64,000 bases of DNA from DATLLN01 sp963720885 (GTDB lineage Bacteria > Actinomycetota > Thermoleophilia > Gaiellales > JAICJC01). The translations under genes were made by a program, and so were the position numbers. The DNA lies in the NCBI GenBank assembly GCA_963720885.1, contig CAVRGW010000005.1, forward strand, positions 1,054,001-1,118,000, given 5' to 3'. This document shows positions 47,720-55,966 of the stretch, piece after piece. The notes under the pieces were generated by a model. The model was not told the origin of the DNA. It saw only the letters and a list, made by a program, of their open reading frames with translations, and did not search any database. How positions within the stretch are numbered: the stretch's first letter is position 1; every line of letters begins with the position of its first letter.

Positions 47720-48365
47720 CACCGCCGAGGGGCAGTCGCGGGCGAGCACGCACTCGCCGCAGCGGGGGTTGCGGGCGCGGCACGTGCGGCGGCCGTGCTC
47801 GATCAGCAGCAGGTGGGCGGAGAGCATCTCGCAATCCGGGGTCACCTCCGTGAGGATCGCGTGGGCGGCGTCGGCGGAGACCCGGTCGCCGATCAGCCCC
47901 AGGCGGCGTGAGACGCGGTGGACGTGTGTGTCCACCGGCATCACCGGCACGTCCAGGGAGAAGAGCAGCACACATGCCGCGGTCTTCGGGCCGACGCCGG
48001 GCAGCGCGGTCAGCCACTCCTGCGCCTCCTCAGGCGGCACATCGCCCAGCCACCGCAGGTCGAAGCCGTGCGGCTCGGCGTGAAGCGTCCGCAGCACCGC
48101 CTGGATGCGCGGCGCCTTCTGGTTCGCCAGCCCGCCGGAGCGCAGCACGTCGACCAGGTCGCCCTCGGCCGCGCCCATCACCTCCTCCCACGCCGGGTAC
48201 GCCGCCCGCAGCGCGGCAAACGACCGCTCCGTGTTCGTGTCGCTCGTGTTCTGCGACAGGATCGTCATCACCAACTCGTCGACCGGCGGCAGGTGCCGCG
48301 GATGGCGCGGTTCGCCGTACGCCTCGCGCAGAGCCGAAACGATCGCCTGTACCCTTCGAGGAGAG

Positions 48366-48373
<8 letters not shown>
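47660..48373 (-). CDS. nth: Endonuclease III with Val-Pro-Gly repeat tail
   Basis: A 237-residue base-excision glycosylase/AP lyase. ILSQNTSDTNTERSFAAL, the helix-hairpin-helix LPGVGPKTAACVLLF with the catalytic Lys, VDTHVHRVSRRLGL with the catalytic Asp, and four Cys at C-x6-C-x2-C-x5-C (CRARNPRCGECVLARDC) for a 4Fe-4S cluster. After the cluster there is a 20-residue tail of VPGA/VPGS/VPGT repeats supplied by a tandem repeat, not part of the fold. GTG at 48373 lies 5-7 bp inside the divergent moaA start, so the two 5' ends overlap by 8 bp. No other start is in register. Confidence 0.92.
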
Positions 48374-49380
<1,007 letters not shown>

Positions 49381-49431
49381 TCCCGGCCGCTGCGATGGCG
49401 GCGTTGTCACCATTCGGTACCATTCGGGGAC

Positions 49432-50241
49432 ATGACGACCATGGCTGCATCCGCGCGGACCCGCGCCCGCGGGCGCGTCCTGCCGAAGGGCTGGCCGGAC
49501 TTCCTGCTCCAGCTCTTCCTGTTCGCGCTCGTCGACCTGGCGTACGAGTCGAGCCGGATGCTGGCGACGGGCGACGTCGCCACCGCCTTCGTCCACGCCC
49601 GTGACGTCGTCTCGGTCGAGCAGACGTTCGGCTTCTTCAACGAGATCTCGGTGCAGCGGTTCGCGCTCGGCCACCCGCACATCCTGGACGTCGCGAACCT
49701 GACCTACTTCCACGCCCACTTCGGCGTGACCACGGTCTTCATGTTCTGGCTCTACCTGCGGCGCAACGACTACTACTACTTCATCCGCAACATCGTGTTC
49801 GCCTCAATGGCGATCGCGCTGGCCGGCTACATGCTCTACCCGACCGCGCCGCCGCGGATGCTGACCGACCTGGGCTTCACCGACACGCTGGAGAAGTTCG
49901 CGAGCATCAACCACGACTCGGGCGCGGTGCTGTCGCTGTCGAACCCGTTCGCCGCCGTCCCCAGCGTGCACACCTGCTTCTCGCTGATCATCGGGCTGTC
50001 CTGCTTCTTCCTGGTGAAGTGGCGACCGCTGGGCATCGCCTGGCTGTTCTACCCGGCGCTGATCATCTTCTCGATCGTCGCCACGGGCAACCACTTCTGG
50101 CTGGATGCGATCCTCGGCGCCGGCGTCGCGGTGATCGCGTTCCTGATCGCCCGAGCGATCGAGCGGGTGCACCCGACGTTGCCGGCTTCGGCCCGGCGGC
50201 GCCTGCGGATCGACCGGTCGGCCTCCGCCCCCGCGGCGTAA
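49432..50241 (+). CDS. PAP2-superfamily protein, inositolphosphotransferase (AUR1/IPC synthase) type
   Basis: A 269-residue protein with six helices. LYPTAPPRML and later PSVHTCFSLIIG then TGNHFWLDAILG are the conserved C2/C3-type motifs of the PAP2_3 branch that includes inositol phosphorylceramide synthase and actinobacterial look-alikes; the His in PSVHT and the His-Asp in NHFWLD would be catalytic. It could transfer or hydrolyse a phosphoinositol head group. Genes for inositol phosphate and PI-phosphate synthesis follow directly, which favours an inositol-lipid role. ATG follows TACCAT by 8 nt. Confidence 0.76.
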   Translation: MTTMAASARTRARGRVLPKGWPDFLLQLFLFALVDLAYESSRMLATGDVATAFVHARDVVSVEQTFGFFNEISVQRFALGHPHILDVANLTYFHAHFGVTTVFMFWLYLRRNDYYYFIRNIVFASMAIALAGYMLYPTAPPRMLTDLGFTDTLEKFASINHDSGAVLSLSNPFAAVPSVHTCFSLIIGLSCFFLVKWRPLGIAWLFYPALIIFSIVATGNHFWLDAILGAGVAVIAFLIARAIERVHPTLPASARRRLRIDRSASAPAA

Positions 50242-50272
50242 CCGCGTCGTCACCACTTGCGCACGGGCCGTA

Positions 50273-50297
50273 CACGCGATAGCGTGCATGGTATAGT
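50273..50297 (+). promoter_or_regulatory. Promoter and small dyad before the phosphatidylinositol-phosphate synthase gene
   Basis: TATAGT at 50292-50297 lies 7 nt before the ATG at 50305, predicting a leaderless message. Just upstream CACGC (50273-50277) and GCGTG (50282-50286) form a short dyad around GATA, placed where a repressor could act. The promoter is likely; the operator is tentative. Confidence 0.5.
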
Positions 50298-50304
50298 GAG
50301 TTCG

Positions 50305-50925
50305 ATGGCAACTTCACTGGAACGACTCAAATCGGGGTACACCAACGGCGGCCGCAGCGTCGCGCAGGGCATGATGTCCCGCTTCCGCTCGGTGCCGTTC
50401 ACCCCCAACCAGATGACGGTCACCGGCTTCCTGCTGAACGTGGTGGCGGCCGTCCTGCTGGTCGAGCAGCACTTCGTCTGGGCCACCGTGGCGTTCATCG
50501 CCGGCAGCGTGATCGACGCGCTGGACGGCGCCGTCGCCCGCGCCCACGGCAAGATGACGCCGTTCGGCGGCTTCCTCGACTCCACCCTCGACCGCATGTC
50601 CGAGGGCGTCGTCCTCGGCGCGATCGCGCTGGTCTTCGCCGATCGCGACGAGATGGTCGCGCTGGCCTGCGTGTTCGTGGCGCTGGTGGGGTCGTTCCTG
50701 ATCTCGTACACACGCGCCAAGGCCGAGGCGCTCGGCCTCAAGGGCGACGTCGGGCTGATGGCACGGCTGGAGCGGATCGTCGTGCTGGCGATCGCGATGC
50801 CGTTCGCAGGTCTCGGCTGGCCGCTGGAGGCGGTCATCTACCTGCTGGCGGCGACCACCGCGTTCACCGTGCTCCAGCGCATGTACTCCGTCAAGAAGCA
50901 ACTCGAATCCATCCAGGAGGGATAG
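50305..50925 (+). CDS. Phosphatidylinositol-phosphate synthase-like CDP-alcohol phosphatidyltransferase
   Basis: A 206-residue, six-helix protein with the CDP-alcohol motif DALDGAVARAHGKMTPFGGFLDSTLDR (split: D-x2-D-G-x2-A-R-x8-G-x3-D-x3-D). The segment SYTRAKAEALGLKGD then LERIVVL parallels mycobacterial PgsA1 (SYIKARAEASGLRGD ... PERLIIV), which condenses CDP-diacylglycerol with inositol-1-phosphate. The next gene makes inositol-1-phosphate, which supports this substrate over glycerol-phosphate. ATG at 50305. Confidence 0.85.
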   Translation: MATSLERLKSGYTNGGRSVAQGMMSRFRSVPFTPNQMTVTGFLLNVVAAVLLVEQHFVWATVAFIAGSVIDALDGAVARAHGKMTPFGGFLDSTLDRMSEGVVLGAIALVFADRDEMVALACVFVALVGSFLISYTRAKAEALGLKGDVGLMARLERIVVLAIAMPFAGLGWPLEAVIYLLAATTAFTVLQRMYSVKKQLESIQEG

Positions 50926-50927
50926 GT

Positions 50928-52088
50928 ATGGCCGATTCGGCCACGCAGAACGGGCACCGGCCCAGCAGCGGCAAGGTGCGCGTCGCGATCGTCGGCGTGG
51001 GGAACTGCGCCTCGTCGCTGGTGCAGGGGGTCCAGTACTACAGGGACGCCAACCCCGAGGACTCCGTCCCCGGGCTGATGCACGTGGACCTCGGGGGCTA
51101 CCACATCTCCGACATCGAGTTCTCGGCGGCGTTCGACGTCGATGCCGACAAGGTCGGCCGCGACCTCGGCGAGGCGGTCTTCCGCGGCCAGAACAACACC
51201 GTCAAGTTCTCGGACGTGCCCGAGCTGGGCGTCACCGTCAACCGCGGCATGACCCACGACGGCCTCGGCAAGTACCTGTCCCAGGTGATCACCAAGGCGC
51301 CGGGCGAGACCTCCGACGTCGTCCGCATCCTCCAGGAGACGCAGACCGACGTCGTTGTCAGCTACCTGCCGGTCGGCTCCGAGGAGGCGACCAAGTGGTA
51401 CGTCGAGCAGGTGCTGGCGGCCGGCTGCGGCTTCGTCAACTGCGTGCCGGTGTTCATCGCCCGCGAGTCCTACTGGCAGCGCCGGTTCGAGGAGAAGGGC
51501 CTGCCGATCGTCGGTGACGACATCAAGTCCCAGGTCGGCGCGACCATCGTCCACCGCCAGCTGACCCGCCTGTTCCGCGACCGCGGTGTCAAGCTCGAGC
51601 GCACCCACCAGCTGAACGTCGGCGGCAACACCGACTTCATGAACATGCTGGAACGGGAGCGGCTGGAGTCGAAGAAGATCTCCAAGACGAACGCCGTCAC
51701 GTCGCAGCTCGACTACGACATCGGCGCGCGCAACGTGCACATCGGCCCGTCCGACTACGTGCAGTGGCTGGACGACCGCAAGTGGGCGTACATCCGCATG
51801 GAGGGCCGCTCCTTCGGCGATGTGCCGCTGAACATCGAGCTGAAGCTCGAGGTGATCGACTCGCCGAACTCGGCGGGCATCGTGATCGACGCCGTCCGCT
51901 GCGCGAAGCTGGCCATCGACAACGGCGTCTCGGGCGCCCTGGAGTGGCCGTCGGCGTACTTCATGAAGTCGCCGCCAGTGCAGCACCCGGATGACCGCTG
52001 CCGCGACGAGGTCGAGGCGTTCATCGCCGCGAACCGGCCGTCGAAACGGTCGAAGAAGGAGAAGGCCGCGGCTCCCGCCAAGGGGTGA
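50928..52088 (+). CDS. ino1: Inositol-1-phosphate synthase
   Basis: A 386-residue myo-inositol-phosphate synthase of the actinobacterial/archaeal type. VAIVGVGNCASSLVQGVQYY (NAD loop), VVVSYLPVGSEEATKWY, NCVPVFIA, GDDIKSQVGATIVHR, LNVGGNTDFMNM and SKTNAVTSQL are conserved; the Lys of DDIKSQ is catalytic. It cyclises glucose-6-phosphate to Ins-1-P. A Lys-rich tail (about 368-386) is extra. AGGAGG precedes the ATG, which lies 2 bp after the upstream stop. Confidence 0.95.
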   Translation: MADSATQNGHRPSSGKVRVAIVGVGNCASSLVQGVQYYRDANPEDSVPGLMHVDLGGYHISDIEFSAAFDVDADKVGRDLGEAVFRGQNNTVKFSDVPELGVTVNRGMTHDGLGKYLSQVITKAPGETSDVVRILQETQTDVVVSYLPVGSEEATKWYVEQVLAAGCGFVNCVPVFIARESYWQRRFEEKGLPIVGDDIKSQVGATIVHRQLTRLFRDRGVKLERTHQLNVGGNTDFMNMLERERLESKKISKTNAVTSQLDYDIGARNVHIGPSDYVQWLDDRKWAYIRMEGRSFGDVPLNIELKLEVIDSPNSAGIVIDAVRCAKLAIDNGVSGALEWPSAYFMKSPPVQHPDDRCRDEVEAFIAANRPSKRSKKEKAAAPAKG

Positions 52089-53890
52089 CAGACCCCCTCT
52101 CGATCTGCCTCGTCTGCCCCTACGCGCTGAACGGGGCGCATCCCGTCGCCGGACATGTCCGCGACGTGGCAACGGCTCTGGCTGGGCGCGGGCACCGGGT
52201 GACGGTGCTCGCGCCCAGCGCGTCGACGCAGGCGCTGCGCAGCGGCCGGCGGCGGTTTCGCAGCCTCGCGTCGGGCGACGGTGACGCGCTGCTGGCGCTG
52301 ACCGGCGAGCCGCTGGCCGTCGCCGTCGGGCCGGCGGTGCCGCTGGTGCAGCGGCACCGGTCACGTGGCGCAGGCATCCCCGTTGCGTCCAATGCCAACG
52401 TCGCCCTGGCCGTCACCCGTGGTGGATTCGACATCGTCGACGCCCACGAGCCGCACGTCCCCGGGATCTCCGCGGCCGCCGTCAAGCACGCCCGCGGAAT
52501 CACCGTCGGCACGTTCCACACGGCCGTCGACCGGACGCTTGTCGCGCCGATCCGCGGCTCGCGGCGCGAGCGCTACCGGGCGCGGATCGACGCGCTGATC
52601 GCGACCAGCTCGCGGGCCGCCGAGCGGGCCGCGACGCTGTACCGGGGCGAGTACGCGATCGTGCCCGAGGTGATCGACCCGGCGTTCGCCCCCCGGCGGA
52701 CGAGCGGGCGCGCGATCGTCGCCACCTGGTCGACCGAGAGCCGGCCGCTGGCGCGAGCGCTGATCCGGCTGGTCGCCCGCACGCCCGGACTGACGCTGAC
52801 GCTGGTCTGGGACCGCGACAGCCGACGGCCGCTGCGGCCGCACGTGCCGGCCGCAGCGCGGGGCCGCGTCAGCGCCGTCGGCCCGCGCGATCCCAAGGAG
52901 CTGGCCGCGCTGATGGGCGCCGCCGACGTCGCCGTCTGCACCACGGGCGACAGCCGCTTCGCGTGGGAGGCGCGCGCAGCCGGCTGCGCGGTGGTCTCGC
53001 AGGACGGGCTGCTCGGGCTCGCATACGCACCCGACCAGCCGCCGCTGGCGGCCGCCGCGGCGGCGCGCCTGCTGGACGACGAGGGGCTGCGCGAGCGGCT
53101 GATCCGCGAGGGCGCGGACGCGGTCGCGGAGCGCCGCCCCGAGCACGTGGCCGAACGGCTCGAGGAGATCTACCGCGGGGCGCTGGGCCGCCGCCGCGCG
53201 GCCCGGCCGCGGCCGCGGAGCAAGGAGACGATCGATGTCGACCTGCACATGCACACGAACCACTCCCACGACTGCGCCACCGACCCGGAGGCGCTGATCG
53301 ACCACGCCATCTCGATCGGGCTGGGAGCGATCGCCATCACCGACCACAACGAGATCGACGGGGCCTTCGAGGCCCAGCGGATCGTGCGCGAGCAGGACAA
53401 GCCGCTGATCGTCATCGCCGCCGAGGAGGTCAAGACCGCCGAGGGCGAGGTGATCGGCCTGTTCCTGACCGAGAAGATCGAGCGAGGCATGCCGATCGAC
53501 GAGACGATCGCCGAGATCCAGCGGCAGGGCGGCCTGGTGCTGATGCCCCACCCGTTCGACCGGCTGCACACGATCCCCAGCGCGGCGACGCTGCACCGCC
53601 TGCTGGACGAGATCGACATCTTCGAGGTCTACAACTCGCGGCTGATGTTCGACACGTTCAACGACGATGCGCTGAGGTTCGCGACCAAGTACAACCTGGT
53701 GCAGTCGGCGGGCTCCGACTCCCACGTTCTGCAGGGCCTGGGCACGGCGATCAACCGCATCCCGGCCTTCGACGGGCCCGAGGAATTCCTGGTCTCGATG
53801 CGGTACAACGAGATCATCCGGCGCCCCAAGAACCTGCTCTACCTGCAGGGGCTGAAGTGGGTGCAGCAGGTCGGCAAGGCCGGCGCCTAG
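52085..53890 (+). CDS. Fusion of family 4 glycosyltransferase and PHP phosphoesterase
   Basis: A 601-residue protein. Residues 1-375 are a GT-B glycosyltransferase (ICLVCPYALNGAHPVAGHV start, FDIVDAHEPHVPG, GTFHTAVDRT; the C-half is degenerate, with FAWEARAAGCAVVS where GT4 has its E-x7-E). Residues about 385-601 are a PHP domain: DLHMHTNHSHD, ITDHNEIDGA, EEVKT, LMPHPFDRL and SAGSDSH give the usual metal-binding His/Asp set. PHP enzymes are metal-dependent phosphatases such as YciV. GTG overlaps ino1 by 4 bp. A role in making or trimming phosphatidylinositol mannoside-like lipids is inferred from context. Confidence 0.83.
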   Translation: MTDPLSICLVCPYALNGAHPVAGHVRDVATALAGRGHRVTVLAPSASTQALRSGRRRFRSLASGDGDALLALTGEPLAVAVGPAVPLVQRHRSRGAGIPVASNANVALAVTRGGFDIVDAHEPHVPGISAAAVKHARGITVGTFHTAVDRTLVAPIRGSRRERYRARIDALIATSSRAAERAATLYRGEYAIVPEVIDPAFAPRRTSGRAIVATWSTESRPLARALIRLVARTPGLTLTLVWDRDSRRPLRPHVPAAARGRVSAVGPRDPKELAALMGAADVAVCTTGDSRFAWEARAAGCAVVSQDGLLGLAYAPDQPPLAAAAAARLLDDEGLRERLIREGADAVAERRPEHVAERLEEIYRGALGRRRAARPRPRSKETIDVDLHMHTNHSHDCATDPEALIDHAISIGLGAIAITDHNEIDGAFEAQRIVREQDKPLIVIAAEEVKTAEGEVIGLFLTEKIERGMPIDETIAEIQRQGGLVLMPHPFDRLHTIPSAATLHRLLDEIDIFEVYNSRLMFDTFNDDALRFATKYNLVQSAGSDSHVLQGLGTAINRIPAFDGPEEFLVSMRYNEIIRRPKNLLYLQGLKWVQQVGKAGA

Positions 53891-53896
53891 GCTTCC

Positions 53897-53924
53897 GCGA
53901 CAGGGGGTCAGACCCCCGTGTCGC
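53897..53924. repeat. GGGGGTC/GACCCCC hairpin after the GT-PHP gene
   Basis: GCGACA, GGGGGTC, A, GACCCCC, G, TGTCGC: same core as the other hairpins but a different outer stem that still pairs. It starts 6 nt after the stop of the upstream gene. Here it lies between two genes on the same strand, not between convergent ones. Confidence 0.88.
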
Positions 53925-53972
53925 ACGCGAGGCGATTGTGCCGATCCGATAGCCGTCTGCGAAACTGCCGCG

Positions 53973-54599
53973 ATGCACACGTCGTTCGCCATCGGCTTCG
54001 GCCTGGGCTTCTTCGTCGCCGCACAGCTGGGGCCGATCTCGCTGCTCCTGATCCGCTCCGTGATGCGCGGAGCCGTGATCACCGGGCTCGCCATCGGCGC
54101 CGGTGCGGCCGTGGTCGACACCGGATACGCGTGCCTGGGTGTGCTGGGCGCTGCGCCGCTGGTCTCGATCGGCGCGATCCAGCTCGTCCTCGGCCTGGTC
54201 GGCGCGGCGGTGCTGGTCGCGTTGGGCGTCCGCACGCTGTGGAGCGCGTTCCGCGTCCGCCTCGGCGGCGAGACCGAGGACGAGGTGGCAACGCCGCGCC
54301 GGGCCTTCATGACGTCGCTCGCCGCGACCGCCTCGAATCCGTTCACCATCGCCTCGTGGGCGGCGATCTTCGCCGCCGCCTCGACCGCGCAAGCCGCGGC
54401 GACGCCGGCCGGCACCGCGGCGCTGGTGGCAGGGATCGGCATCGGCAGCATCTCCTGGTTCACGATCCTGGCGTGCGGCGTCGGCCTCTCCCGCAGGCAC
54501 GTCGGAGAGCGCTTCCTGAGGGCCGTGGACGTCGTCGCCGGTGCCGGGCTGCTGGTGTTCGGAGCACTGCTCGGCGCCCGCGCCGTGGCCGAGGAGTAG
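53973..54599 (+). CDS. LysE-family amino-acid exporter
   Basis: A 208-residue, six-helix protein of the LysE/RhtB family. IGFGLGFFVAAQLGPISLLLIRSV contains the family G-P signature in helix 1, and a second half with ATASNPFTIASWAAIFA carries the typical NPxxxxxW. Members export amino acids or related small molecules with proton coupling. Substrate unknown. ATG at 53973. Confidence 0.85.
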   Translation: MHTSFAIGFGLGFFVAAQLGPISLLLIRSVMRGAVITGLAIGAGAAVVDTGYACLGVLGAAPLVSIGAIQLVLGLVGAAVLVALGVRTLWSAFRVRLGGETEDEVATPRRAFMTSLAATASNPFTIASWAAIFAAASTAQAAATPAGTAALVAGIGIGSISWFTILACGVGLSRRHVGERFLRAVDVVAGAGLLVFGALLGARAVAEE

Positions 54600-54632
54600 G
54601 AAAACACCGACCACCCGCTGAATACTGACGGG

Positions 54633-55238
54633 GTGAGCGTGGCCGACGACCAGATCTACGAGAAGTACCAGGCGAAGGCGATCGAGGAGACGAACGCGCT
54701 TGGCCACGAGATCTCGCAGTGGGTCAGCGAACGCCACCCCTCGCACGCCCCGGTGATCGGCACCGGGCACCCCCTCGCCGACATCATGCTGCTCAAGTAC
54801 GCGCCCCAGCCGGCGGAGGTGCAGGAGGGCGTCGCGTTCTTCGGCCGCGCCGGCCAGGCGGTGCTGAAGAGCATCGACCGGCTGCGCGTCGACCCGATGA
54901 AGCTCTACGGGACGCTCTGCGTCAAGGCGGACGCCGAGCCCACCGACGAGGACATCGAGCACGCCCGCCAGTGGCTGACCCGTGAGATGCACATCGTCCA
55001 GCCCGCGATGATCGTGGCGATGGGCGAGCCGGCCCTCGACTTCCTGAACGGCCTCGAGTTCCCGCTGTCCCGGCCCGTCGCCTACCGGCTCGGCGAGATC
55101 CAGCGGTGGACGCCCTCCATCGAGGTGCTGCCCGTGCCCGACATCGACAGCTCCCTGAACGAAGCGGACGCCAAGCAGCAGTTCTGGACGGCGTTCAAGG
55201 TGCTGGGCGAGTGGTACGAGAACCTGCCGCCGTACTGA
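54633..55238 (+). CDS. Uracil-DNA-glycosylase-superfamily protein lacking the iron-sulfur cysteines
   Basis: A 201-residue protein. DIMLLKYAPQPAEVQEGVAFFGRAGQAVLKSI aligns with the family 4 UDG motif (GExPGxxEDxxGxPFVGRAG), and PAMIVAMGEPALDFLNG with the second strand (VIxxLGxxA). However only one Cys (in TLCVKA) is present, whereas families 4 and 5 use four to bind 4Fe-4S. So it is a divergent member, perhaps with altered substrate. GTG at 54633; a GTG two codons later is an alternative. The 3' end overlaps the next gene by 28 bp. Confidence 0.66.
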   Translation: MSVADDQIYEKYQAKAIEETNALGHEISQWVSERHPSHAPVIGTGHPLADIMLLKYAPQPAEVQEGVAFFGRAGQAVLKSIDRLRVDPMKLYGTLCVKADAEPTDEDIEHARQWLTREMHIVQPAMIVAMGEPALDFLNGLEFPLSRPVAYRLGEIQRWTPSIEVLPVPDIDSSLNEADAKQQFWTAFKVLGEWYENLPPY

Positions 55239-55945
55239 GGCGCGCAGGGCTGGCGGCGGCCGCGCTGACCGCCGTCGACGTCGTCTTCCCCCGGATGCCC
55301 TCCGCGCCGGTCTGGGTGGAGGTGGCAAGCCTCGCGCTGGTCTCGATCCCGCTGGCGACCGTCTGCGTGCGCGAGCTGCTGCCGCTGACGGTGTTGCCCG
55401 CTCGGGCGCTGGCCGGGCTGTCCGGCGCAGCCGTCGCGGTCGCGGCGCTTTTTGTCGTGGTCGGGTTCGACGGCCTGCCGGCGACGATCGCCAAGCTGGT
55501 GGCCGCAGCGCTGGTCGGCATGGCGCTGGCGTCGCTGCTCGAGTCCACGATCGAGATCGTGGCGATCGCGCTGCTGATCGCCGCCGTCGACGTCTACAGC
55601 GTCGCCGCCGGGCCGACCAAGGTGATCGTCGAGCAGCACGAACAGGTGCTGAACGCTTTCACCCTGGCATTCCACCCGCTCGGCTCCGACGGCGTTGCCC
55701 AGATCGGCTCGAGCGACTTCGTGTTCTTCGCGCTGTTCCTGGCCGCCGCCGCACGGCTGGACCTGCGCATCGCGTTGACCTGGTCGGCGATGACGTTGTC
55801 CTTCGGGCTGACGTTGGTGTTGTCGTACGTGTTCGACGCCGCGCTTCCCGCGCTGCCGATGCTCTCCCTCGGATTCCTGGCAGCCAACGGCGACCTGCTG
55901 CTGGCCCGCTTCGGGGGGAGGGCGGGTTCACCCGAACGGGAGTGA
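55211..55945 (+). CDS. Presenilin/signal-peptide-peptidase-like intramembrane aspartyl protease candidate
   Basis: A 244-residue polytopic protein (7-9 helices). Three spaced elements match the A22/PSH pattern: Asp127 in the helix ALLIAAVDVYSV (YD-type site), Asp169 in IGSSDFVFFAL (place of GxGD, with Ser for Gly), and ALPALPML at 211-218 (PAL motif). Archaeal PSH has the same order and spacing near its C-terminus. If active it would cleave helices within the membrane. GSSD instead of GxGD weakens the case. GTG at 55211 overlaps the UDG-like gene. No substrate is suggested by context. Confidence 0.6.
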   Translation: MVREPAAVLRRAGLAAAALTAVDVVFPRMPSAPVWVEVASLALVSIPLATVCVRELLPLTVLPARALAGLSGAAVAVAALFVVVGFDGLPATIAKLVAAALVGMALASLLESTIEIVAIALLIAAVDVYSVAAGPTKVIVEQHEQVLNAFTLAFHPLGSDGVAQIGSSDFVFFALFLAAAARLDLRIALTWSAMTLSFGLTLVLSYVFDAALPALPMLSLGFLAANGDLLLARFGGRAGSPERE

Positions 55946-55966
55946 GCGCACTCCTCGTGGGAGCCG

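Noticed and set aside
53241..53890. PHP domain as part of a DNA polymerase III or X
   Set aside because: No polymerase domain is attached; the domain is fused to a glycosyltransferase and sits in an inositol-lipid operon.
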